20,183 nt of DNA from an uncultured bacterium (GTDB lineage: Bacteria; Desulfobacterota; Desulfovibrionia; Desulfovibrionales; Desulfovibrionaceae). Where the stretch lies: positions 1 through 20,183 of the forward strand of contig CAJMRA010000003.1 in the NCBI GenBank assembly GCA_905215675.1, written 5' to 3'. The notes beneath the pieces were generated by a model. It was given only the letters and a program-made list of their open reading frames with translations. It did no database searches and was not told where the DNA came from. Of this stretch, positions 13,206 to 20,156 are shown piece after piece (position 1 is the stretch's first letter; each line of letters begins with the position of its first letter). A program made the position numbers and the translations under genes.

Positions 13206-15296
13206 ATGACTATTTCTCGCAGTACGGCCGTCATGAATCTGCTGATGGTCGTTCTTGTCTGCCTTGTGGCGCTGTGCGTCCTGCGGTTGAGCTTCTGCAT
13301 CGGGGAATCGTCGCTGCGCAATGCCCGGAAGGAAGCTTCCTTTGCGCTGGGAACGGAAATGATGGAGTCCTCCCGCATGCTGACGCAGCAGGTGCGCAGT
13401 TTTGCCGCCACCGGTAATGCCGAGCACGAACGGAAATATTATGCCGTCGTGGATGAACGGGCAGGTAAAATTCCCCGTTCCCCGGACAAGCGCGTGGCCC
13501 CCGGGCGCAGCGTGCCGCTGGCGGACCTGCTCCGGGAGCAGGGGGCGACGCCCGAGGAACAGGAGCTGCTGCGCAAATCCGTCAATCTCTCCGACGCGCT
13601 GGTGAAGCTGGAGGAACGGGCCATGCAGGCCGTCAAGGGCGGCAACGGCACGCCGCCGGACATGGAGCTGGCGCGTTCGCTGGTGTTCGGCGATGCCTAT
13701 GAGCGCGAGGTCGTCAAAATCATGGAGCCTCTGCGGGAGCTGAATGAACGCATCCAGAGCCGCACCACCCGCGAGGCCGAGAAAAGCCGGGAGGATGTTG
13801 AGTTTGCGCTCAACCTCTCGCTGGGCATGCTGGGGGCGCTGCTGGTATGCGTGGCGTGTTCCTTCCTGTTTACGCGTCGCTGCGTGTGCAAGCCTCTCAA
13901 GGAGACGTCCGCCTTTGCCGTGCGCGTGGTGGAAAAGGATGAAATCGGCCGTATTCCCAATCCTCCGAAGAATGAAATCGGCGATCTGGGGCGCGCCCTC
14001 AACGTCATGATGGACAAGTTCGAACAGGAATTGTCCTTTTCCCGCAGTCTTGTGGCCGCCCTGCCCATTCCGTGCGTCATCTGCGATCCCCGGGGAAAGA
14101 TCAGTTTCGTCAACGCGCCCATGCTGGACGCCGTCGGCAGCGACGCCGCTCCCGAATCCTTTATCGGCAAGCTCCCGTCCGTGCTGATGAACGGCGATAC
14201 CCTTCTGCAGCAGCTTTCCGAGGAAAGCATGCAAAAGCTGGAAGATATTGCCCGGGATTTCCATTTCAGGACGCTGAAGGGGGCCGACTATTACGGCCGG
14301 GCCTATTGCAGCCCCATGTTCAACAAGGACGGCGAGGTCGGCAACGTGATGACCGTGTGTCTGGACCTGACCAACCTGATGGAACAGCAGGAAGCCATGC
14401 GCCGAACCGCCGCCACCATGCGCGAAGTGGCGAGCTCCGCCGACAGGTTGGTGACGGAAGCCAACGGGGCCTGCGGCGTCATGGCCGAAATGATGGCGCG
14501 CACCAATACGGCGGCGGGAGAAATTTCGCAGAGCATGGAAGAAACGGTGTCGTCCATGGACCAGATGAACAGCGCCGTGCTGGACATCGCCCGGAATGCC
14601 GGAGCCGCCGCGGGCAGCGCCGCCGACATGCACAGCAAGGCCGACGAAGGCCGTTCGCTGGTGCGCGAACTGGTGCAGGCCATCAGGACCGTGCACGGCA
14701 CCGCCGAACAGCTGCGGCAGGATATGGAGCATTTGCGCGACGACGCCGCCAGTATCGGACAGATCATGACGGTGATTACCGATATTGCGGATCAGACGAA
14801 TCTGCTGGCGCTCAACGCCGCCATTGAAGCCGCGCGCGCCGGGGAAAGCGGACGGGGCTTTGCCGTGGTGGCCGACGAGGTGCGGAATCTGGCGGAAAAG
14901 ACGCGCTCGGCCACGGCGGAGGTGGCCGAAAGTATCGCCTCCATTCAGCAGAGCACGAAGAAGAACGTGGAACACGTGGATCAGACGGTCAAGGATATTG
15001 CCGCGGCGACGGAACTGGCGGATCGCTCCGGCAAGGGGCTGGATGAGATCGTGGCCCTTTCCTCGGAAACCTCCGACAAGGCGCAGGCCATCGCAACGGC
15101 CACGGAAGAGCAGTCGGCCTCCGTGCACAGCGTCAATCACGCTATCGAGACGGTGAACGACCTTTGTTCCCAGGCTGCCGAGACGACCGTTTCCGCCAAT
15201 GACGCCATGGGGCGTCTGCGCGCCCAGCTGTCTGATATTCTCGGACTTGTGCAGAAGCTTGAGGCCGGGGGAGACAGCGAAGGTCGGAACGCGTAA
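13206..15296 (+). CDS. Methyl-accepting chemotaxis protein (TM, HAMP, PAS, signalling domain)
   Basis: A 696-residue inner-membrane chemoreceptor. Transmembrane helix 1 is at about 8-30. A mainly helical periplasmic sensor region (about 31-198) follows, with SDALVKLEERAMQAVKGG at 129-146. Transmembrane helix 2 is at about 201-223, and a HAMP linker runs to ~275. A PAS-like domain (about 280-390: PIPCVICDPRGKISFVNAPM, then GRAYCSPMFNKDGEVGNV) precedes the coiled-coil signalling domain. The conserved hairpin tip, which binds CheA/CheW, is IADQTNLLALNAAIEAARAG at about 527-546, followed by GRGFAVVADEVRNLAEKT. The C-terminus (GGDSEGRNA) lacks a CheR-docking pentapeptide. The PAS domain suggests that an internal cue is also sensed; ligands are unknown. 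It stands alone, with its own promoter region and a strong terminator. Confidence 0.93.
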   Translation: MTISRSTAVMNLLMVVLVCLVALCVLRLSFCIGESSLRNARKEASFALGTEMMESSRMLTQQVRSFAATGNAEHERKYYAVVDERAGKIPRSPDKRVAPGRSVPLADLLREQGATPEEQELLRKSVNLSDALVKLEERAMQAVKGGNGTPPDMELARSLVFGDAYEREVVKIMEPLRELNERIQSRTTREAEKSREDVEFALNLSLGMLGALLVCVACSFLFTRRCVCKPLKETSAFAVRVVEKDEIGRIPNPPKNEIGDLGRALNVMMDKFEQELSFSRSLVAALPIPCVICDPRGKISFVNAPMLDAVGSDAAPESFIGKLPSVLMNGDTLLQQLSEESMQKLEDIARDFHFRTLKGADYYGRAYCSPMFNKDGEVGNVMTVCLDLTNLMEQQEAMRRTAATMREVASSADRLVTEANGACGVMAEMMARTNTAAGEISQSMEETVSSMDQMNSAVLDIARNAGAAAGSAADMHSKADEGRSLVRELVQAIRTVHGTAEQLRQDMEHLRDDAASIGQIMTVITDIADQTNLLALNAAIEAARAGESGRGFAVVADEVRNLAEKTRSATAEVAESIASIQQSTKKNVEHVDQTVKDIAAATELADRSGKGLDEIVALSSETSDKAQAIATATEEQSASVHSVNHAIETVNDLCSQAAETTVSANDAMGRLRAQLSDILGLVQKLEAGGDSEGRNA

Positions 15297-15302
15297 AGCT
15301 TT

Positions 15303-15321
15303 CGGGGGAGCGCCTCCCCCG
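15303..15321. other. Perfect 8-bp hairpin after the chemoreceptor gene
   Basis: CGGGGGAG (15303-15310) pairs with CTCCCCCG (15314-15321) around CGC, 7 bp after the chemoreceptor stop. No T-run follows. It probably supports the stronger hairpin just downstream. Confidence 0.45.
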
Positions 15322-15329
15322 TGTATGTG

Positions 15330-15364
15330 AAGCCCCTCCGTTGCATGGCAACGGAGGGGCTTTT
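15330..15364 (+). terminator. Strong intrinsic terminator between chemoreceptor and pyrG
   Basis: A perfect 15-bp stem (15330-15344 with 15348-15362, ATG loop) is followed by a short T-run on the plus strand (15361-15364). It terminates the chemoreceptor transcript. The converging pyrG transcript meets the same stem, with only TT after it in that direction, so it may serve both genes less equally. Confidence 0.85.
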
Positions 15365-15376
15365 CCATCAGCCTGT

Positions 15377-15396
15377 CGTTTCAAAAGGTGAAACGC
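15377..15396. repeat. Hairpin abutting the pyrG stop codon, related to 4825-4853
   Basis: CGTTTCA (15377-15383) pairs with TGAAACG (15389-15395). The segment 15384-15396 equals 4841-4853 base for base, and the preceding CTGTCGTTT also occurs at the start of repeat copy A (19684-19691). It seems to be a decayed or partial member of the same intergenic family. It starts 1 bp from the pyrG stop. Confidence 0.5.
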
Positions 15397-15397
15397 C

Positions 15398-17041
15398 CTA
15401 GCGTACGTTCTGTTCCTTGGCGGCGCGGATGAATTCGCGGAACAGGGGATGCGCATGCATGGGACGGGACTTGAATTCGGGATGGAACTGGCAGCCGAGG
15501 AACCACGGATGATCCCTGAGCTCGATGATCTCCATCAGGGAGTTGTCGGGAGCCATGCCGCTGAAAACAAGGCCGTGTTCCTCAAGCGTTTCCTTGAAGG
15601 CGTTGTTGAACTCGTAACGGTGGCGGTGGCGTTCGTCCACGATATCCGTCTGATAGGCTTCGGCGGCGTGGGTGCCGGGCAGAACCTTGCAGGGATAGGA
15701 GCCAAGGCGCATGGTGCCGCCCTTGTTGCTTTCCTCGTCGCGGCGTTCAAGATTCCGGGTGCGGAAGTCGTACCATTCCTTCATCAGATAGATGACCTTG
15801 TGTTCGGACAGGGCGTCGAACTCCTCGGAATTGGCGTCTTCCAGTCCGGCCACGTGGCGGGCGAATTCGATGACGGCGCACTGCATGCCAAGGCAGATGC
15901 CGAAGAAGGGCACCTTGTGTTCGCGGGCATAGCGGATGGCGGCGATTTTGCCTTCCACGCCGCGATACCCGAAGCCGCCGGGCACGAGAATGCCCTGACA
16001 GCCCCGGAAGGTTTCGGCGGCGTTCTCATCGGTGACGTTTTCGGAATTGACATAGCGCAGATCCACGGCCACGCGGTTGGCAACGCCGCCGTGAATCAGG
16101 GCTTCGTGCAGGCTCTTGTAGGCTTCCTTGAGGTCCACGTACTTGCCCACGATGGCGATGGTCACCCGGCCCTGCGGATTGGCGCAGTCGTGCACGAGCT
16201 GCTTCCATGCCTCAAGGTGCGCGTTGCGCGCGGGCAGGCGGAGCATGATGGCCACTTTCTGATCGAAGCCTTCCTCGTAGAACTTGAGAGGAACCTCATA
16301 GATGTTGTTGACGTCCACGGAGCAGAAGACGGCGTCCTGATCCACGTTGCAGAACAGGGCGATCTTGCGGCGCATTTCCTCGGGAATGCTCTGCTCGCAC
16401 CGGCACAGGATGATGTCGGGCTGAATGCCGATGGACAGGAGTTCCTTGACGCTGTGCTGGGTGGGCTTGGTCTTGTGTTCCCCGGCGGCCTTGAGGTAGG
16501 GCACCAGGGTCAGGTGAATGTTGAGGCAGTTGTCGCGTCCCAGATCGGAACGCAGCTGACGAATGGCTTCCAGGAAGGGAAGCCCCTCGATATCGCCCAC
16601 CGTACCGCCGATTTCGATAATGGCCACGTCGGGCGCGTCGTCGCCCTCGGCCAGGGAAAGGACCGTCCGCTTGATTTCGTCCGTGATATGCGGGATTACC
16701 TGTACGGTACCCCCCAGATAGTCGCCCCGGCGCTCCTTGGCGATGACGCGGTTGTAAATGGCGCCCGAGGTCGTGTTGTTCTTGCGGGACATGGGCACAT
16801 TAAGATAACGTTCGTAGTGCCCGAGGTCGAGGTCCGTTTCGGCCCCGTCGTCCGTGACGAAAACTTCCCCGTGCTGGAAGGGGTTCATGGTGCCGGGGTC
16901 CACGTTGATATACGGATCCAATTTTTGGATGGTGACGGTCAGTCCCCTTGTCTGGAGCAGGGCGCCCAGAGAGGCCGCCGCCAGACCCTTGCCGAGAGAG
17001 GAAAGCACGCCGCCGGTCACAAAAATAAATTTGGTTTTCAT
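15398..17041 (-). CDS. pyrG: CTP synthase
   Basis: A 547-residue enzyme that makes CTP from UTP, ATP and glutamine, the last step of pyrimidine nucleotide synthesis. The N-terminal synthetase domain begins MKTKFIFVTGGVLSSLGKG with the P-loop at about 11-20, followed by KLDPYINVDPGTMNPFQHGE (40-59) and the UTP/CTP-site region (EIGGTVGDIE, 143-152). The C-terminal class I glutaminase has Cys383 in GICLGMQ and the His520/Glu522 pair in FHPEF; GGFGYRG is at 355-361. Length matches the family (~535-550). The ATG at 17041 is preceded by AAAGGTGA and starts the protein at the canonical position; the longer frame from 17098 adds unrelated residues. It diverges from the purQ-like gene and converges on the chemoreceptor. 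Confidence 0.98.
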   Translation of the reverse strand: MKTKFIFVTGGVLSSLGKGLAAASLGALLQTRGLTVTIQKLDPYINVDPGTMNPFQHGEVFVTDDGAETDLDLGHYERYLNVPMSRKNNTTSGAIYNRVIAKERRGDYLGGTVQVIPHITDEIKRTVLSLAEGDDAPDVAIIEIGGTVGDIEGLPFLEAIRQLRSDLGRDNCLNIHLTLVPYLKAAGEHKTKPTQHSVKELLSIGIQPDIILCRCEQSIPEEMRRKIALFCNVDQDAVFCSVDVNNIYEVPLKFYEEGFDQKVAIMLRLPARNAHLEAWKQLVHDCANPQGRVTIAIVGKYVDLKEAYKSLHEALIHGGVANRVAVDLRYVNSENVTDENAAETFRGCQGILVPGGFGYRGVEGKIAAIRYAREHKVPFFGICLGMQCAVIEFARHVAGLEDANSEEFDALSEHKVIYLMKEWYDFRTRNLERRDEESNKGGTMRLGSYPCKVLPGTHAAEAYQTDIVDERHRHRYEFNNAFKETLEEHGLVFSGMAPDNSLMEIIELRDHPWFLGCQFHPEFKSRPMHAHPLFREFIRAAKEQNVR

Positions 17042-17146
17042 GGCGTTCACCTTTGATGTTGTCGCCGGACTGGAAACGCAACATGAAGCGGGGGGCAATC
17101 CGGCGCGATCGGGTTATATTACATAAAAAGCGCGCGCTGACCAGCG
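17042..17146. promoter_or_regulatory. pyrG leader and upstream half of the pyrG/purQ divergent region
   Basis: On the minus strand the AT-rich segment at 17113-17121 offers overlapping -10 candidates (TAATAT at 17116-17121, TATAAC at 17113-17118). No good -35 sits at 16-18 bp. The resulting leader would be about 60-70 nt. No attenuator-like terminator was seen in it. Confidence 0.3.
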
Positions 17147-17175
17147 TTGACAGTCAGGGACAAAGTACATAATAT
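17147..17175 (+). promoter_or_regulatory. Sigma-70 promoter of the purQ-nif3-zinc ribbon operon
   Basis: A perfect -35 TTGACA (17147-17152), a 17-bp spacer and TAATAT (17170-17175, four of six matches to TATAAT). An alternative CATAAT lies two bases closer. This is the best sigma-70 promoter in the window and is correctly placed 83 nt upstream of the purQ-like ATG. Confidence 0.7.
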
Positions 17176-17189
17176 CAATTCCCTTTTCA

Positions 17190-17239
17190 GGGCGTAGCCA
17201 TGGCCGGCAGACGCCCGGAAAACGCCGTTACGGCATTTT
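17190..17239 (+). promoter_or_regulatory. Structured leader before the purQ-like gene
   Basis: Two hairpins fill the leader. The first has outer arms GGGCGT/ACGCCC (17190-17195, 17211-17216) and inner arms GCC/GGC. The second has arms AAAA-C-GCCG and CGGC-A-TTTT around TTA (17219-17239), ending 3 nt before the ribosome-binding site (17243-17247). They could modulate translation or weakly attenuate transcription. No match to a known purine or PRPP riboswitch was recognised. Confidence 0.35.
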
Positions 17240-17257
17240 GCTGGAGGTCTGCAAAGC

Positions 17258-18070
17258 ATGGGCGTGGTCAATACCCTTGTCATCACCGGCTACGGAACCA
17301 ACTCGCACCTTGAAACGGCCCACGCCGCCCGTCTGGCCGGAGCGGACAGGGCCGACGTGGTGCATTTTTCGGACATCGTGGCCGCCCGGGTGCAGCTGCA
17401 CGACTATCATTTTCTCATCTTTCCCGGCGGCTTTCTCGACGGCGACGATCTCGGCGCGGCTCAGGCCGCCGGCATGCGCTGGCGCTATCTCAAGGACGAC
17501 AAGGGCGTGCCGCTGCTGGACAGCCTGACCCGCTTCCTTGAGGACGGCAAGCTGGTGCTCGGCATCTGCAACGGCTTTCAGCTGCTCGTGAAACTGGGCG
17601 TGCTGCCCGCCATCGACGGCGCGCGCTTTCAGCGGCAGGTCTCGCTGGGGCACAACGATTCCGCCCGTTACGAGGACCGCTGGGTCAAGCTGGCCGTCAA
17701 CCCGCACAGCCCCTGCGTCTTTACCCGCGGGCTGCCGACGCTCTACATGCCCGTGCGCCACGGCGAGGGCAAGCTCATCGCCCAGGATGACGCGACGCTG
17801 CAACGCCTTGAAAAGGATAATCTGATTGCGCTGCAATACGCCGATCCCGCCACGGGCGCTCCGACGCAGGAATACCCCTGGAATCCCAACGGTTCCGCGT
17901 TGGCCATTGCCGGACTGACGGACCCTTCCGGCCGCGTCCTGGGCCTCATGCCGCATCCCGAAGCCTTCCACCATGTGACCAACCATCCCTCGTGGACGCG
18001 CGGCGATCTGGACGCGCCCGGCACGCTGCTTTTCGCCAATGCCGTGCGCTATCTGCGCGAGGAACGCTAG
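17258..18070 (+). CDS. purQ: PurQ-like phosphoribosylformylglycinamidine synthase glutaminase subunit
   Basis: A 270-residue class I glutamine amidotransferase of the FGAM synthase type, which supplies ammonia to PurL in step four of purine synthesis. The nucleophile Cys104 is in GICNGFQ, the oxyanion strand is FPGGF (55-59), and the His233/Glu235 pair is in MPHPEA. Other PurQ-style features are RHGEGK (167-172) and the closing WTR segment. It is somewhat longer than small-type PurQ (~225-235) and resembles the glutaminase end of large PurL. PurL and PurS are not in the window. GGAGG (17243-17247) precedes the ATG at a slightly long 10 nt. It is the first gene of a plus-strand operon, with the Nif3 gene 10 bp downstream, and is divergent from pyrG. 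Confidence 0.88.
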   Translation: MGVVNTLVITGYGTNSHLETAHAARLAGADRADVVHFSDIVAARVQLHDYHFLIFPGGFLDGDDLGAAQAAGMRWRYLKDDKGVPLLDSLTRFLEDGKLVLGICNGFQLLVKLGVLPAIDGARFQRQVSLGHNDSARYEDRWVKLAVNPHSPCVFTRGLPTLYMPVRHGEGKLIAQDDATLQRLEKDNLIALQYADPATGAPTQEYPWNPNGSALAIAGLTDPSGRVLGLMPHPEAFHHVTNHPSWTRGDLDAPGTLLFANAVRYLREER

Positions 18071-18080
18071 GGGACGCCCC

Positions 18081-18884
18081 ATGCGACAGAAGGATTGCAT
18101 CGCCGTCATCGAGCGTCATGTCTATCCGGCGGCAGCGGCCTCCTGGGATGCTTCCGGCATGCAGGTGGCCGGATTGCGGGACGAGGTGCGCCGCGTGGCC
18201 GTCTGCCTCGATCCCACGCCCGCATCCGTTGCCGCCGCGCTGGACGGGGGGGCCGACTTCATCCTGAGTCATCATCCCCTGCTGCTCAAGGGCCGTCTGC
18301 CGTCGCAGCCGGATGCCTATCATGCCGTGCTGCGCCTGCTGCTGCGCGCCGACGTTCCCCTGTATGCCGCGCATACCTCGCTGGACGTCAACGTTTACGG
18401 TCCCGCGGGCTGGCTGGCCGACGAGCTGGGGCTTGCCGACCGCGCCGTGCTGGAACCCGTGGGACAGGACGCGCCGCAGGGGCCGCTGGGCTACGGTCTG
18501 GCGGGCGATCTGCCCGAACCCCTCTCCCTTGCGGAGCTGGCGCAGGCGCTGGGCCGCCATATCGATCTTTCCACCGCCGTCGTCTGCGGAACGGCGCCCG
18601 CCCGCGTGCGGCGCGTCTCCTACTGCACCGGCTCGGGTTCCTCCATGTGGCCCGCCGCCGCGGCTCTCGGCGCCGAAGTGCATATCACCGGCGACGTGAA
18701 ATATCATACCGCCCTTGATGCCGATATCTGCATGATCGACGTGGGGCATCACAGCCTTGAAGAAGAAATGATGCGCCGTATGGCCCTGCTGCTGGCCGGG
18801 GAGCTGCCCGGAACGGATGTCTTTTTCGTTCCTTCCGTCTCTCCGCTGCGTTCGCTGGCCCAGGCGGCCGATTCCCGCTTTTGA
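18081..18884 (+). CDS. Nif3/DUF34 family metal-binding protein
   Basis: A 267-residue Nif3-like (YbgI/DUF34) protein, a widespread family with a dinuclear metal centre whose function is still uncertain; GTP cyclohydrolase-related and metal-chaperone roles have been proposed. The metal-ligand motifs are intact: SHHP (63-66), AHTSLDV (97-103, His98 and Asp102) and GHHSLEE (222-228, His223 and Glu227). The family motif TGDVKYH (203-209) is also present. AGGGGA overlaps the purQ stop and precedes the ATG at 18081, so translation is probably coupled; a longer frame from 18039 overlaps purQ and lacks similarity. Length is typical of the short form without the inserted PII-like domain. Confidence 0.92.
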   Translation: MRQKDCIAVIERHVYPAAAASWDASGMQVAGLRDEVRRVAVCLDPTPASVAAALDGGADFILSHHPLLLKGRLPSQPDAYHAVLRLLLRADVPLYAAHTSLDVNVYGPAGWLADELGLADRAVLEPVGQDAPQGPLGYGLAGDLPEPLSLAELAQALGRHIDLSTAVVCGTAPARVRRVSYCTGSGSSMWPAAAALGAEVHITGDVKYHTALDADICMIDVGHHSLEEEMMRRMALLLAGELPGTDVFFVPSVSPLRSLAQAADSRF

Positions 18885-18893
18885 GGAGTAAGC

Positions 18894-19667
18894 ATGAGCA
18901 CCGCAACCTATCTTGAACAGATCCGCCAGCTGGTGGAATTGCAGAAAGTCGACGACGAAATCTTCGCCGTGCGTCAGGAAATGGAGCGCGCCCCCCGCGA
19001 AGTGGCGGATCTGCGCCAGAAATTCGAGGCCAGCGAAGCCCAGCGCAACAAGATTCTGGACAAGCTGACCCATCTTCAGGAACAGCAGAAGCGCATCGCC
19101 CTTGAAATCGACGACGATTCCGCCCGCATCAAGAAAAGCAAGAACAAGCTCATGCAGGTGGAAGACGCCCGTTCCTATCACGCCATGATGCGTGAAATGG
19201 ACAGCATGGAAAAAATCAACCGTTCCCGCGAGGAAGAAAAGGTCGCGCTGCTGGAAGAGCTGCAACTCCAGAACGACGCCCTTGCCGAGCTGGATCGCAC
19301 GCATTCCACCCTTCAGGCGGAACTGGAAGTCAAGGAAGAAGGCCTTCAGGAAAAGCTGGCCATCTGCAACGACAAGCTGTTCAAGCTGGACAAGCTCCGC
19401 GAAGAGGCGAGCCGCCTTGTCCCCCAGCCCATTTTCATGCGCTACGAATTCATCCGCAAGCGTCTTGAACATCCCGTCATCGTGCCTGTGCGCGAAGGCA
19501 TATGCAGCGGCTGCCATATCGCCGTGCCGCCGCAGGCCTTCATCGAATTGCAGCGCGGACAGCAGATTCTCAGCTGCCCCAACTGTCAGCGCCTCATTTA
19601 CTGGTGCGAGCATTTCTCCCAGCCGCTCGAAGCCGCTCCCGCCGCGCCCAGGCCGCTGCATGACTAG
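18894..19667 (+). CDS. Coiled-coil protein with C-terminal C4 zinc ribbon (zf-RING_7)
   Basis: A 257-residue protein. Residues about 8-170 form long charged heptad coiled-coils with almost no proline or glycine. Residues 195-240 form a C4 zinc ribbon (CSGCHIAVPP at 204-213, SCPNC at 227-231, ligands Cys204, Cys207, Cys228, Cys231). This matches the zf-RING_7 / CT398-like family, thought to bind nucleic acid or act as an adaptor. An association with Nif3-type genes is known by genomic neighbourhood rather than by function. The ribosome site GAGGAG (18883-18888) overlaps the Nif3 stop, so coupling is likely. A short Pro/Ala-rich tail (LEAAPAAPRPLHD) follows the zinc ribbon. rnpB follows. Confidence 0.9.
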   Translation: MSTATYLEQIRQLVELQKVDDEIFAVRQEMERAPREVADLRQKFEASEAQRNKILDKLTHLQEQQKRIALEIDDDSARIKKSKNKLMQVEDARSYHAMMREMDSMEKINRSREEEKVALLEELQLQNDALAELDRTHSTLQAELEVKEEGLQEKLAICNDKLFKLDKLREEASRLVPQPIFMRYEFIRKRLEHPVIVPVREGICSGCHIAVPPQAFIELQRGQQILSCPNCQRLIYWCEHFSQPLEAAPAAPRPLHD

Positions 19668-19676
19668 AGCATTTTC

Positions 19677-19781
19677 TACGGTCTGTCGTTTTGCGGGAAA
19701 ACCGCGTTTTTTCCGCAAAACGACGGGCCGGGCGGCGCTGTGTCGCCGCTTCGCGTAGTGCCTTTTCCAAAGGCAGTACGC
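19677..19781 (+). repeat. Dispersed intergenic repeat, copy A (plus orientation)
   Basis: Three stacked hairpins lie in tandem. The first has a ~17-bp stem with arms GTCGTTTTGCGG and CCGCAAAACGAC (outer ends 19685 and 19724) and inner A/T pairs. The second is GGCGGCG with CGCCGC around a CTGTGT-type loop. The third is TGCCTTT/AAAGGCA around TCC (part of a longer imperfect stem, about 19756-19780). It matches copy B (12855-12956) in inverted orientation. It starts 9 bp after the zinc-ribbon stop and ends just before rnpB. Confidence 0.8.
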
Positions 19782-19789
19782 CCGGTTTA

Positions 19790-20148
19790 CGACGGGAGCG
19801 GGACGGATCGTCGCTGCGGGCCGCAAGGCCCGGGGAGGAAAGTCCGGGCTCCGCAGGGCAGGACGCTGGATAACGTCCAGGAGGGGCGACCCTCGGACAG
19901 CGCCACAGAAAGCAAACCGCCGCGCAAGCGGTAAGGGTGAAACGGTGGAGTAAGAGACCACCAGATGCCGCAGCGATGCGGCATGCTCGGCATACCCCGT
20001 TCGGAGCAAGACCAAATAGGGAAGGGGCCGGCCCGGCCGTACCTTCCGGGTAGGTTGCTTGAGGGTGCGGGTAACCGCACTTCCAGAGGAATGACGATCG
20101 GCGCGCTCCGCGCGTTACAAAACCCGGCTTACAGGCCCGCTCTCGTCG
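19790..20148 (+). ncRNA. rnpB: RNase P RNA (bacterial type A)
   Basis: The catalytic RNA of ribonuclease P, which trims the 5' leader from tRNA precursors. The universally conserved 5' core GAGGAAAGTCCGGGCT is near 19835-19850, ACAGAAA near 19905, and GGTAAGGGTGAAACGGTG near 19930. The 3' core ACAAAACCCGGCTTACAGG (20117-20135) closes pseudoknot P4. GTAGGTTGCTTGAGG matches the P15-P17 neighbourhood. The ends are set by a 13-bp P1 helix (19790-19802 with 20136-20148, including one G-U pair). The length of ~359 nt is normal for type A. No strong promoter was seen in the 120 bp upstream, which holds a repeat copy, so readthrough from the purQ operon is possible. Confidence 0.96.
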
Positions 20149-20156
20149 GAAAGACG

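Noticed and set aside
13166..13417. Small ORF (83 codons) overlapping the chemoreceptor start
   Set aside because: It runs out of frame into well-supported chemoreceptor coding sequence and has no own ribosome site.
17200..17313. Possible 37-codon leader peptide starting at ATG 17200 before the purQ-like gene
   Set aside because: It has no clear ribosome site, no run of regulatory codons and overlaps the purQ start out of frame.
17946..20015. 689-codon minus-strand ORF across nif3, the zinc-ribbon gene and rnpB
   Set aside because: It overlaps three well-supported plus-strand genes including a structural RNA, and shows no protein family features.
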